DNA of 20,489 nucleotides from Vulcanimicrobiota bacterium (GCA_028287545.1 JAQBPL010000386.1:1-20489), one strand, 5' to 3'; shown: positions 1 to 7,593, counted from the stretch's first letter. Notes: generated from the sequence alone by a model not told the origin. A program made the numbers and translations.

Positions 1-2
1 AA

Positions 3-1097
3 GCGTCGGGTCACGTCGCCGCGTTCCACGACAAGCTGGTCGATTGCCGCAACTGCAAGCACCGCTTCCGCGCCGACCACATCCCCTCGCTCGACAAATG
101 TCCCGACTGCGGGATGACCGGCACGCTGACCGAGCCGCGCAACTTCAACCTCATGATGAAGACCGCGATCGGTCCGATGGAGGACACGTCGGCGCAGGCG
201 TACTTGCGGCCCGAGACGGCTCAGGGCATCTTCGTCAACTTCAAGAACATCTATCAGAGCGCGCGCAAGAAGCCGCCGTTCGGGATCGCGCAGATCGGGA
301 AGTCGTTCCGCAACGAGATCACGCCCGGCAACTTCACCTTCCGGGTGCGCGAGTTCGAGCAGGCCGAGCTCGAGTTCTTCGTTCCGCAGGACGGCAAGGA
401 TCTCGAGTGGTTCCAACAGTGGGTCACGGCGCGCAAGAAGTGGTACAGCGACTACGGCGTGCGCGCCGATCGCCTGCGCTTCTATGAGCTGACGCCCGAG
501 GAGCGACCGTTCTACGCGAAGGCCGGGATCGACGTCGAGTACCTGTTCCCGTGGGGCTGGGGCGAGCTCGAATCGATCGCGCACCGCGGCACCTACGACC
601 TCGACCGCCACATCGAGTACTCGGGGAAGGACCTGCAGTTCTTCGACGAGGCCTCGAAGGCGAAGTACACGCCGATCCTCATCGAGAGCTCGGCCGGGAT
701 GGACCGCACGACCCTCACCATGCTGATCGACGCGTTCGAGCGCGAGACGATCGTTGAGGGGGACAAACAGACCGAACGCACCGTGCTGCGCTTCCACCCG
801 AAGATTGCGCCGGTGCAGGTCGGGGTCTTCCCCTTGGCGCGCAACAAGCCGGAACTGGTCGAGCGCGCGCAGGGGATCGAGCGCGGCTTGCGTGCGGCGT
901 TTCGTACCCAGTACGACGAGGGCAACGTCGGCCAGCTCTACCGCCGGCAAGACGAGATCGGCACGCCGTTCTGCATCATGATCGACTACCAGACGCTCGA
1001 CGACGCGACGGTGACCGTGCGCGATCGCGACAGCATGAAGCAGGATCGCGTCGGGGCGGACGCGCTCGGCGGCTACCTCTCCGAGCGGCTCGGCTAG
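3..1097 (+). CDS. glyQS: Glycyl-tRNA synthetase, dimeric class II type (5' end missing)
   Basis: Charges tRNA-Gly with glycine in the cytosol. The reading frame is open from base 3, so the true start lies before the window; about 364 residues are visible. Near the start are two Cys pairs, CRNC (visible residues 15-18) and CPDC (33-36), the zinc-binding insertion seen in single-chain glycyl-tRNA synthetases. Class II motif 2 follows in SFRNEITPGNFTFRVREFEQ, and motif 3 in SAGMDRTTLTMLIDAF. The last ~110 residues, from LRFHPKIAPVQVGVFPL, form the HGTP anticodon-binding domain, ending in GGYLSERLG and TAG. This is the alpha2 form, not the alpha2beta2 GlyQ/GlyS form of most proteobacteria. No frameshift is visible. 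Family call is certain; only the symbol is a matter of convention. Confidence 0.96.
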   Translation, partial: ASGHVAAFHDKLVDCRNCKHRFRADHIPSLDKCPDCGMTGTLTEPRNFNLMMKTAIGPMEDTSAQAYLRPETAQGIFVNFKNIYQSARKKPPFGIAQIGKSFRNEITPGNFTFRVREFEQAELEFFVPQDGKDLEWFQQWVTARKKWYSDYGVRADRLRFYELTPEERPFYAKAGIDVEYLFPWGWGELESIAHRGTYDLDRHIEYSGKDLQFFDEASKAKYTPILIESSAGMDRTTLTMLIDAFERETIVEGDKQTERTVLRFHPKIAPVQVGVFPLARNKPELVERAQGIERGLRAAFRTQYDEGNVGQLYRRQDEIGTPFCIMIDYQTLDDATVTVRDRDSMKQDRVGADALGGYLSERLG

Positions 1098-1103
1098 GCG
1101 CCC

Positions 1104-1340
1104 TCAGGCGGTATGGCGGTGCCGCTCGTCGAGCAGCTCGCTTGCCTCGTGACGCCGGCATGCCGACCACTCGCGGCGGCCTGCTTCGGTGACCACCTCG
1201 CAGCCGCAGGGCCAGCTGTACCGGAAGAACCCGGGGAGAACGGCGTGAATCGATACCTCGGCGACGCCGAGCAGCGCAACCGTCGCACGAAGCTGTTGCT
1301 CTCCGGCGAACTGGTGCTTCATACACCAATCATCGGACAC
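1104..1340 (-). CDS. Small hypothetical protein with CGC…CxxH motif
   Basis: A possible 78-aa protein of unknown function, filling most of the 326-nt space between the tRNA synthetase and the zinc-ribbon gene. The C-terminal half reads FFRYSWPCGCEVVTEAG, then REWSACRRHE. The spacing CGC…W..C..H looks like a small metal-binding fold and is the main reason to prefer this strand over the overlapping plus-strand frame, which is low in such features. The start is uncertain: GTG at 1340 gives 78 residues and ATG at 1322 gives 72; neither has a convincing ribosome-binding site. It converges on the synthetase with 6 nt between stops. It could be a chance open frame in GC-rich DNA. Confidence 0.45.
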   Translation of the reverse strand: MSDDWCMKHQFAGEQQLRATVALLGVAEVSIHAVLPGFFRYSWPCGCEVVTEAGRREWSACRRHEASELLDERHRHTA

Positions 1341-1423
1341 GCAGCGTAAAGGTGCAAGGTGCTAGCGCGCGGGCGGCGTTAAGTCGTTGCAAAGTCCAGC
1401 GTTTGTAAAGACTCGGAGCACAA

Positions 1424-1555
1424 ATGGCAAAGCAGACGGGCCGTTGTTCCAAATGCGGCCACTCGTACGGATACCACTACTACGCCGACGGCGAGATCGT
1501 CTGCAGCCAGTGCATCGAGAACGATCGGATGGCGCCGTGTTCGCCGTCCGCCTGA
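1424..1555 (+). CDS. 43-aa zinc-ribbon protein
   Basis: A tiny protein with two CxxC knuckles: C8-x2-C11 (CSKC) and C27-x2-C30 (CSQC), separated by a Tyr/His-rich loop (HSYGYHYYADGE). The 15-residue spacing between knuckles is what a single treble-clef or rubredoxin-like zinc ribbon needs. ATG at 1424 is preceded by GGAG at 1415-1418, a good ribosome-binding site with 5 nt spacing. The stop TGA at 1553 lies 6 nt from the end of the convergent permease gene, so the gene fills its slot exactly. Role unknown; such ribbons bind nucleic acid or partner proteins. A fifth Cys lies at residue 39. Confidence 0.75.
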   Translation: MAKQTGRCSKCGHSYGYHYYADGEIVCSQCIENDRMAPCSPSA

Positions 1556-1561
1556 GCCCAG

Positions 1562-2404
1562 CTATTGGTCGATCGAACGATCGAAGGCGACGCGCAGTCC
1601 CTCGCCGACCAGGTTGAACGCGAGCAGCGTGACGACGATCAGCGTGCCCGGAACGATCACCATCCACGGCGCGACGAGGGCGGTTGTGCCGAGCGCGTCC
1701 TGAAGCATGTTTCCCCACGAAGCGGTCGGCACCTGAACTCCCAGACCTAGGTACGACAGCCCCGCCTCGATGAGGATGTTGTCGCCGATCGCCAGCGTCG
1801 CGGCGACGACGATCGGGGCGAGCGAGTTGGGCAGCAGATGGCGGGTGATGAGGCGGACCGGGCCGGCACCCAGCGCCCGAGCCGCTTCGACGAAGTCGCG
1901 CTCGCGTAGGGTGAGCACCTCGCCTCGTACCAGGCGAGCGACGACCATCCAAGAGAGCAGCCCGATGACGAGCACGATCACGACCAGCGAGAACTGGTTG
2001 GTCAGCGCTTCGACCGTGATGATGAGGAAGAAGGTCGGAAACGAGAGCATCGCGTCGACGAAGCGCATCATGACCGCGTCGACCTTGCCGCCGGCGAGTC
2101 CGGCGATCGCTCCGTAGAGCGAGCCGAGCACGATAGCCACGAGCATCGCCGTGACGCCGACGGTCAGCGAGATGCGCGCTCCTTCGAACGCGCGAGCGAG
2201 CTGATCGCGCCCCAGGACGTCGGTGCCGAGCGGATGCACGAGCGACGGCGGCAGCGGATGCCCCATTACCGCGTGCTGGACCGTGATGGGCGAGACGCGC
2301 CAGACCAGCGGCCCGAGGATCGCCGCGCCGATGATGATCGCCAGCACGATCGCGCCTCCGACGGCGGGGCGTTCGCGGCCGAACCGCGCGAGGAACCGGC
2401 TCAT
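1562..2404 (-). CDS. Peptide/nickel-type ABC transporter permease, DppC-like
   Basis: Inner-membrane permease subunit (280 aa) of a family-5 (dipeptide/oligopeptide/nickel-type) ABC importer. It opens with MSRFLARFGRERPAVGGAIV, the usual cytosolic N-terminus plus first membrane span of DppC/OppC, followed by the periplasmic HPLGTDVLGRDQLAR stretch. The EAA loop that contacts the ATPase is EAARALGAG…ITRHLLPN, and the C-terminal part LIEAGLSYLGLGVQVP…SWGNML is typical. Start: ATG at 2404 overlaps the stop of the upstream permease gene by ATGA, with no independent ribosome-binding site, so translation is probably coupled. It is the last gene of its operon; no ATPase gene follows, as the next gene is convergent. 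Confidence 0.94.
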   Translation of the reverse strand: MSRFLARFGRERPAVGGAIVLAIIIGAAILGPLVWRVSPITVQHAVMGHPLPPSLVHPLGTDVLGRDQLARAFEGARISLTVGVTAMLVAIVLGSLYGAIAGLAGGKVDAVMMRFVDAMLSFPTFFLIITVEALTNQFSLVVIVLVIGLLSWMVVARLVRGEVLTLRERDFVEAARALGAGPVRLITRHLLPNSLAPIVVAATLAIGDNILIEAGLSYLGLGVQVPTASWGNMLQDALGTTALVAPWMVIVPGTLIVVTLLAFNLVGEGLRVAFDRSIDQ

Positions 2405-3360
2405 TCGTAGCGCACGCGCGGGTCGACCAGCGCGTAGCCGATGTCGGCCAGCAGGTTGCCGGCGATGACGAACACCGCGGAGATGATGGTGGTCCCCATG
2501 ACGGTCGGATAGTCGCGCTGGAACACGGCGGTGAGTCCCAGATAGCCCATCCCGGGAACGGAGAAGACGTACTCGATGAAGTACGCGCCGCCGACCAGTG
2601 CGGGCAGGCTCAGGCCGAGCAGCGTGACGATTGGAATTAGCGCGTTGCGCAGCGCGTGGCGGTAGATCACGGCCCGCTCGGAGAGCCCTTTGCTGCGCGC
2701 GGTGCGGATGAAAGGCTGGCCGAGGACGTCGATCATCTTGGCCCGCTGATAGCGCATCCACGGCGCGAAGCCGACGACGACCAGCGTTGCGACCGGCAGC
2801 ACGAGATGCCACAGCCGGTCGAGCGGATCGCTCTCGTGCCCGATCGACGAAATGCCGCCTGAGGGAAACCAGCGCAGCCCGACAGCGAACACGTCGATCA
2901 AGACGATGCCGAGCCAGAACACGGGGATGCCGTATGCGATGAAAGCGACGGCGGTCGCCACGACGTCGAAGGCGGAGTTGCGGCGCGTCGCGGCCGCGAC
3001 GCCAAGCGGAATCGCGATCAGCACCGTCACGACGATCGCGAGGCCGAGGAGTTCCATCGTCACCGGCATCTTCTCGCCGATCAGGGCGACGACGGGGCGG
3101 TGGCTGACGAACGACTGCCCGAGGCTGCCGTGGAAGACCAGCTCCTTGAGCCAGTAGAAGTACTGGACGTACCACGGCTTGTCCAAGCCGAGCGACGCGA
3201 TGAAGGCGGCACGCGCCGCGGGCGTCAGTGCACGGCTCTGCGCCGAGAGGATCGCCGTGGGACCGCCCGGCGCAAGCCCCATCAGCGCGTACGAGACGAG
3301 CGAGATGAAGAGCAGCAGCGGCACGGCGCCGAGAACGCGCCGGATCGCGAACGCGATCAC
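2401..3360 (-). CDS. Peptide/nickel-type ABC transporter permease, DppB-like
   Basis: Second membrane permease (319 aa) of the family-5 importer, predicted to pair with the DppC-like subunit encoded just downstream. It begins VIAFAIRRVLGAVPLLLFIS, the classic DppB first span, then LGLDKPWYVQYFYWLKELVFHG and GSLGQSF, a family hallmark. The EAA-type loop is TARSKGLSERAVIYRHALRN, the ATPase docking site. The C-terminus VFVIAGNLLADIGYALVDPRVRYE is typical and complete. GTG at 3360 is chosen because it makes a GTGA overlap with the binding-protein stop and has GGAGG 8 nt upstream. An ATPase pair must be supplied from elsewhere if the transporter works. Confidence 0.95.
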   Translation of the reverse strand: MIAFAIRRVLGAVPLLLFISLVSYALMGLAPGGPTAILSAQSRALTPAARAAFIASLGLDKPWYVQYFYWLKELVFHGSLGQSFVSHRPVVALIGEKMPVTMELLGLAIVVTVLIAIPLGVAAATRRNSAFDVVATAVAFIAYGIPVFWLGIVLIDVFAVGLRWFPSGGISSIGHESDPLDRLWHLVLPVATLVVVGFAPWMRYQRAKMIDVLGQPFIRTARSKGLSERAVIYRHALRNALIPIVTLLGLSLPALVGGAYFIEYVFSVPGMGYLGLTAVFQRDYPTVMGTTIISAVFVIAGNLLADIGYALVDPRVRYE

Positions 3361-4946
3361 GGATCGAGCCTCCAATGGGCGATGTTGGTGAAGAGGTAGA
3401 GGCCGGGCAGGATCGGGCCCGTGATGTGCACGCGGTCGCGATAGGCGGTGATCGCGAACTCGTTCGTCGCGAACAACATAGGAACGTCGCGCGCAGTGCG
3501 CACTTGCATGTCGTCGTAGAACTGCTTGCGCCGGGCCGGGTCGAGCGTTACGAGTCCCGCTTCGAGATCCCGGTCGACTGCGGGATTGCGGTAGAAGCCG
3601 ACGTTGTTGCCGATCGGCGGGAATTGCTTCGAATCCAGCAGGGTCAGCATGTCGGGGTCGGGTTGGCCGCCCCAGCCGGAATAGGACAACTGAAATTTCG
3701 AGGCGTTCTGCTGCTGGATGAAGGTCGCATAGTCGAGGAGGTGGACCGAGACCGCGATGCCGATGTCGCGCATATCGGCATTGAAGCCGGCGGCGACGTC
3801 GTTCGAGAGCAGCGAGTTGGGGATCAGGAGCTCGAAGGCGAGCCGAACGCCGTTCTTCGCACGAACGCCGTCCGGACCGCGCTTCCACCCCGCGCCGTCG
3901 AGCATGGCGTTCGCTCGCGCCGAATCGTACGGATAGGGTTTGACGCGATTGTCGTGCCAGTAGCGAATCGCCTCCGGCTCGACGCCGTTCGCGACGGTCG
4001 CGTCGTGGTGGCGGAGCCCTGCCGCGACCGCCTCCCGGTCCCAGCCGTACATCATCGCTCGGCGAACGACCACGTCGTTCAAGCCGGGCGTGCGAATGTT
4101 CACGTAGATGAAGCGCGTGTAGAGGTCGGGGATGTCGATCTCGCGGATGCCGGGGACATTCCTGAGTCGTTGCGCCGCATCTGCTCCGATCCCATCATCG
4201 AGATCGCCCGCGCCGCCCACCATCGCGTCGGTGCGCCCCTGGTCCTGCAGCACGATGCGTATGTCGATCGTCCTGACCCTCGGCGTGCCGTCCCACCAGT
4301 AGCGGTTCGTTCCGAAGACCGCCTCCTGGTCGTGATTCCAGCGCTCCAGGACGTAGGCCCCAGTCCCGATCGGGTGTTCGCCGAATGCAGAGTTCTTGAT
4401 TTGCGCATGCGGGATGCCGCGAAAGGCGTGTTCCGGCATGATCCACTGCGATTGCAGCGCGTTCCCGACGAAGGTTGCATTCGGGGAGTCCAGGTGAAAG
4501 CGCACGGTAAACTTGTCGAGCGCGACGACGCGCTTGATGAACGTATACTGGCCATTGTACGGTGAGCCCGTTGCCGGATCGGTCAGCGCTTCGAACGTCC
4601 ACACGACGTCGGCCGCGGTGAACGGTGCGCCGTCGGACCAGCGCACGCCCTTGCGCAGGTGAACGGTCCAGATCTTTCCGCTGGCGTCGGGTTTCCACGA
4701 CAGGGCAAGCTTGGGCGTCGGCTGGTAATCGGCACCGCTTCCGAGCAGCGTGTCGAAGATCAAATTCTGATACAGGAACGAATAGTATTGGCTGGTCAGC
4801 AGCGGCTCGATCGTGCTCGCGTCGGCGGCTTCGAGGATGACGAGGGTCGCCGGGTCCGTCCGCGCGGCGGTGCGCGCGGCACACGACGCGAGCGCCAGGC
4901 AGAGAAGTGCGCAGCCAAGCCGTTTGGCGACGGCTGCTACGGTCAG
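3357..4946 (-). CDS. Family-5 solute-binding lipoprotein (probable CTG start)
   Basis: Extracytoplasmic binding protein of the ABC importer, SBP_bac_5 family, 529 aa if started at CTG 4946. After a basic pair (KR, residues 8-9) comes a hydrophobic stretch ending in the lipobox LASC (Cys22), so it should be a lipoprotein. Mature-protein hallmarks are IEPLLTSQYYSFLYQNLIFD, then LRKGVRWSDGAPFTAADVVW and GTGAYVLERW, all family-typical. No ATG, GTG or TTG lies in frame between the upstream stop and the signal peptide; the first is TTG 4763, well inside the conserved domain. CTG 4946 overlaps the SDR stop as CTGA, matching every other junction of this operon. Start is inferred; family is certain. 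Substrate unknown, probably a peptide or similar small molecule. Confidence 0.9.
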   Translation of the reverse strand: MTVAAVAKRLGCALLCLALASCAARTAARTDPATLVILEAADASTIEPLLTSQYYSFLYQNLIFDTLLGSGADYQPTPKLALSWKPDASGKIWTVHLRKGVRWSDGAPFTAADVVWTFEALTDPATGSPYNGQYTFIKRVVALDKFTVRFHLDSPNATFVGNALQSQWIMPEHAFRGIPHAQIKNSAFGEHPIGTGAYVLERWNHDQEAVFGTNRYWWDGTPRVRTIDIRIVLQDQGRTDAMVGGAGDLDDGIGADAAQRLRNVPGIREIDIPDLYTRFIYVNIRTPGLNDVVVRRAMMYGWDREAVAAGLRHHDATVANGVEPEAIRYWHDNRVKPYPYDSARANAMLDGAGWKRGPDGVRAKNGVRLAFELLIPNSLLSNDVAAGFNADMRDIGIAVSVHLLDYATFIQQQNASKFQLSYSGWGGQPDPDMLTLLDSKQFPPIGNNVGFYRNPAVDRDLEAGLVTLDPARRKQFYDDMQVRTARDVPMLFATNEFAITAYRDRVHITGPILPGLYLFTNIAHWRLDP

Positions 4947-5707
4947 ACGCAGCGGCCGCCGTCCACTTCGAGCGCGACGCCGGTGATGAACGCCGCTTCG
5001 TCCGAGGCCAGGAATGCAACGGCGTTCGCGATGTCCCGCGGCTGCGAGAGCCGGCCGAGCGGAACGCTGCCGGCGAACTTGGCGCGCAGCTCCTCGGTGT
5101 CGCCGCCCATGAATTCGGTCAGTAGCGGCGTCTCGCCGGCGACCGGACAGATCGAGTTCACCCGAATGTTGTCGGCGGCGTACTCGACGGCCATCGACTT
5201 GGAGAACAGGATCGCCGCCGCTTTCGACGCGTTGTAGACGGTGAGGCCGGGGCGCGGCCGGATCCCGGCCGTCGACGCCATTGTGATCATCACGCCGCCG
5301 CCCTGCGCGCGAAACACCGGCACGAGCTCGAGCGCGGAGAGGTAGAGCGCCTTCACGTTGACGGCGAAGATCCGGTCGAACCAGTCCTCGGCGACGTCGA
5401 GCATCGGCTGGTTGCGGTGCGTGATCCCGGCGTTGTTCACGTACGCGTCGATGCGGCCTTCGTACGCGACGACGTCGCGGACGGTCGTCGCCACGTCGTC
5501 GCGCCGGCTGACGTCGCAGTGCAGGTAGCGCGCGCGCCCGGGCGTCTTTGCATTAATCTCAGCCGTGACGCGCTCGCCGCCGACGTCGTCGATGTCGAGC
5601 ACGGTGACGGTCGCGCCCTCCTCGACGACCTTCTTGCAAATCTCCTCGCCGAAGCCGGATCCGCCGCCGGTGACGACGACGACTTTGCCCTCCAGTTTTC
5701 CGCTCAC
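4943..5707 (-). CDS. Short-chain dehydrogenase/reductase (SDR), probably NAD-dependent
   Basis: A classical SDR oxidoreductase of 254 aa, the usual family length. The Rossmann motif TGGGSGFG is at residues 13-20. D38 ends the second beta strand (VTVLDID), which favours NAD(H) over NADP(H). NNAG is at 91-94, and the catalytic tetrad is N117, S145, Y158, K162 (YNASK). The C-terminus FITGVALEVDGGRCV is that of 3-oxoacyl reductase / glucose-dehydrogenase-like members. Start GTG 5707 overlaps the aldehyde dehydrogenase stop by GTGA. Next to that gene, it most likely oxidises an alcohol or hydroxy compound whose aldehyde or related product is then handled by the neighbour. The exact substrate cannot be read from the sequence. 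Confidence 0.94.
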   Translation of the reverse strand: MSGKLEGKVVVVTGGGSGFGEEICKKVVEEGATVTVLDIDDVGGERVTAEINAKTPGRARYLHCDVSRRDDVATTVRDVVAYEGRIDAYVNNAGITHRNQPMLDVAEDWFDRIFAVNVKALYLSALELVPVFRAQGGGVMITMASTAGIRPRPGLTVYNASKAAAILFSKSMAVEYAADNIRVNSICPVAGETPLLTEFMGGDTEELRAKFAGSVPLGRLSQPRDIANAVAFLASDEAAFITGVALEVDGGRCV

Positions 5708-7155
5708 GCGAACTTCGTCGTGATGGTCTGCAGGGTGCTGAACTCGCGCATCGCTTCGAAGCCTTTCCCACGCCCGTGCCCGCTCCGTTTGAAGCCCCCG
5801 AACGGGAGCTCGATGCCGCCGCCGGCGCCGTAGCAGTTCACGAACACCTGGCCGACGCGCAGCGCCCGCGACACGCGCGCCTGGCGCCCGCCGTTCTCCG
5901 TCCACACGCCAGCGACCAGACCGTAGTCGGTCGCGTTCGCGAGCCGAATCGCCTCGGATTCGCTCGCGAACGGCAGCGCGGAGAGGACGGGGCCGAACAC
6001 CTCTCGGCACGCGAGCTCGTGCCGCTCGGGGACCGGACCGTACATCACCGGCGCAATGTAGTAGCCGCCCGCGGGAAGATCGCCGGCCAGCGGCGCTTGC
6101 GCGAGAACGGCGACGCCGTCGCGTTTTGCGCGCTCGACGTAGCCGCCCACGCGCTCGAACTGCGCGCGGTTGATGAGCGGCCCGACATCGGGATCGCTCG
6201 CGGGAACGCCGACCCGCAACGTCGCGAAGCGTTCGGCGAGCAGCGCCGAGACGCGGTCGAAAACGCTCGCTTCGATCAGCACGCGGCTCCCGGCAGAACA
6301 CGTCTGTCCGCCGTTCTGCACGATCGCTTTGACGATCACCGGAATCGCTGCTTCGAGATCGGCATCGGCGAACACGATCTGCGCAGACTTCCCGCCGAGT
6401 TCCAGGATGCAGCGCGCATGGTGTTCGGCCGCTGCCGCTTGCACGAGCGTGCCGACTTCCGGTGAGCCGGTGAACGAGAGCACGTCGACGCCGGGATGCC
6501 GCGCGAGCGCGTCACCGGCCGTCTCGCCGAGTCCGGTTACCACGTTGATCGTCCCGGCCGGGAAACCGCACTCGGCGGCCAGCTCGGCCAACGCGACGAT
6601 CGAACGCGATGCATCCTCCGACGGTTTGATTACCGTCGCGTTCCCGACCGCCAGCGACGGCGCGAGCGAGCGCGAGAACATCTGCAGCGGGTAGTTCCAC
6701 GGGATGATGTGACCGCTCACGCCCGAAGGGACGCGCAACACCTGGACGCCATAGCCCGCAAGATAGGGGATCGTCTCGCCGTGCAGCTTGTCCGCACCGC
6801 CGGCGTAGAACTCGAAGTAGCGCGCCGCCGCGGTGACGTCGGCGCGCCCCTGCGAGATCGGCTTCCCGGTGTCATCGGACTCGATCTGCGCAAGCCGCTC
6901 GCCGTTCGCGACGATCGCCGCCCCGAACTTGGCGAGGAATCGCCCGCGCTCGACCGCCGCCAGCGAGCCCCATGCGCCCTCGAACGCCCCGACGGCGCTG
7001 CGCACCGCCCGATCGACGTCCGCCGCATCGCCGGCCGAGATCGCGCCCGTCGTCGCGCCGGTCGCCGGATCGACCACCGGCAACGTCTCCCCCGAACGCG
7101 CTTCCTCGAAGCGTCCGTCGACGAAGAGGGTCTGAGCGGTTCGGGAAGCGATCAT
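5704..7155 (-). CDS. NAD(P)-dependent aldehyde dehydrogenase
   Basis: Oxidises an aldehyde to its carboxylate. The protein is 483 aa, normal for the ALDH superfamily. Key residues visible: N154 in PWNYP (oxyanion hole), K177 in VIKPSE (cofactor), FTGS 228-231, general base E252 in LELGGKS, and the nucleophile C286 in [21 protein letters not shown] near the end is also typical. It resembles the gamma-aminobutyraldehyde/betaine-aldehyde class, but substrate is not determinable. ATG 7155 has GAAGGAGA about 8 nt upstream. It is the first gene of the minus-strand operon, so its expression sets that of the SDR and transporter genes. Confidence 0.95.
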   Translation of the reverse strand: MIASRTAQTLFVDGRFEEARSGETLPVVDPATGATTGAISAGDAADVDRAVRSAVGAFEGAWGSLAAVERGRFLAKFGAAIVANGERLAQIESDDTGKPISQGRADVTAAARYFEFYAGGADKLHGETIPYLAGYGVQVLRVPSGVSGHIIPWNYPLQMFSRSLAPSLAVGNATVIKPSEDASRSIVALAELAAECGFPAGTINVVTGLGETAGDALARHPGVDVLSFTGSPEVGTLVQAAAAEHHARCILELGGKSAQIVFADADLEAAIPVIVKAIVQNGGQTCSAGSRVLIEASVFDRVSALLAERFATLRVGVPASDPDVGPLINRAQFERVGGYVERAKRDGVAVLAQAPLAGDLPAGGYYIAPVMYGPVPERHELACREVFGPVLSALPFASESEAIRLANATDYGLVAGVWTENGGRQARVSRALRVGQVFVNCYGAGGGIELPFGGFKRSGHGRGKGFEAMREFSTLQTITTKFA

Positions 7156-7256
7156 GGCGGGTCTCCTTCGATACGAACCGATCTCTGCGCCCGAGCGGAC
7201 GGGGCTTCCTGTGCCGCTGGTTGCTTGTCGCGGGTCGCGCTTTCCACGTCGCTCGG

Positions 7257-7285
7257 TTGACGTAGGCGTCGCATTGCTATACGAT
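7257..7285 (+). promoter_or_regulatory. Candidate sigma70-type promoter for the SEC-C gene
   Basis: TTGACG (7257-7262; 5 of 6 consensus bases) and TACGAT (7280-7285; 4 of 6) are separated by an ideal 17 bp. They lie 30 nt upstream of ATG 7315, which itself has a strong ribosome-binding site. This is the best promoter-like match I noticed in the window. Confidence 0.5.
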
Positions 7286-7303
7286 CCTAGCCGTTGTCCG
7301 CAA
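7276..7303 (-). promoter_or_regulatory. Candidate sigma70-type promoter for the ALDH operon
   Basis: On the minus strand, TTGCGG (7303-7298) and TATAGC (7281-7276) are spaced 16 bp apart, about 120 nt before the aldehyde dehydrogenase start. Matches to consensus are partial. It overlaps the better plus-strand candidate, so the two may compete for RNA polymerase. Confidence 0.3.
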
Positions 7304-7314
7304 GGAGGTTCATC

Positions 7315-7525
7315 ATGCGACACGACGACTACGACGAACTGCCCAGCTTTTACGCGCTCTAGCAAACGCCGCGCGGGCTATCCTTCCGAAACCAACGTCA
7401 AGCGCGGCGACCGCGTCGTGCACGGCAACAAAGAGCTGATCGAGAAGCTCGGCCGCAACGACCCCTGTATCTGCCGTTCGGGACGCCGGTTTCAAAAAGT
7501 GCTGCATGCGCAGCGGCCGATATGA
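7315..7525 (+). pseudogene. SEC-C motif small protein, broken by two frameshifts
   Basis: ATG 7315 follows AAGGAGG at 7301-7307, a near-perfect ribosome-binding site, but its frame stops after 15 codons ([18 protein letters not shown] 7360). One frame over, the text continues as [18 protein letters not shown], then [18 protein letters not shown], the first part of a SEC-C zinc motif (usual form GRNDPCPCGSGKKFKKCC). A second one-base shift near 7487-7493 is needed to read the rest: [11 protein letters not shown]. Removing one T at each place restores a continuous small SEC-C protein. SEC-C motifs bind zinc and occur in SecA C-tails and many small proteins. The motif itself is also altered (ICR in place of PCG), which favours real decay over sequencing error. 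The original 3' end is unclear; in the restored frame the next stop is at 7647. Confidence 0.7.
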
Positions 7526-7565
7526 CGGCGTCGAACGCGACTACTTCTTTCCGCGAATGATGATG

Positions 7566-7593
7566 AAGCCGCCGAGGAGACTCGGCGGCTTTT
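7566..7593 (+). terminator. Intrinsic terminator
   Basis: A perfect 11-bp stem, AAGCCGCCGAG (7566-7576) with CTCGGCGGCTT (7581-7591), closes on a GAGA tetraloop and is followed by TTTT counting the last stem bases. It lies between the SEC-C pseudogene and the next gene on the plus strand. The stem is strong; the U-tract is short. On the minus strand the stem is preceded, not followed, by the A/T run, but AA-rich bases at 7566 would give a TTCATCATC tail, so any bidirectional action is weak. Confidence 0.75.

Noticed and set aside
1393..1423. Promoter for the zinc-ribbon gene
   Set aside because: TTGCAA at 1387 and TGTAAA at 1404 are only 11 bp apart, too close for sigma70.
3375..4565. A 396-aa plus-strand frame antisense to the solute-binding gene
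   Set aside because: Shadow composition (Arg/Asp/Val) with no recognisable motif.
7358..7364. Programmed +1 frameshift at CTC TAG C
   Set aside because: Resembles the prfB site only loosely, lacks an upstream Shine-Dalgarno stimulator, and a second unrelated shift follows.
7154..7525. A 123-aa plus frame containing the SEC-C part, starting at 7154
   Set aside because: Its first half overlaps the divergent ALDH start and promoter region and has no ribosome-binding site; ATG 7315 with AAGGAGG is the evident start, needing a frameshift.
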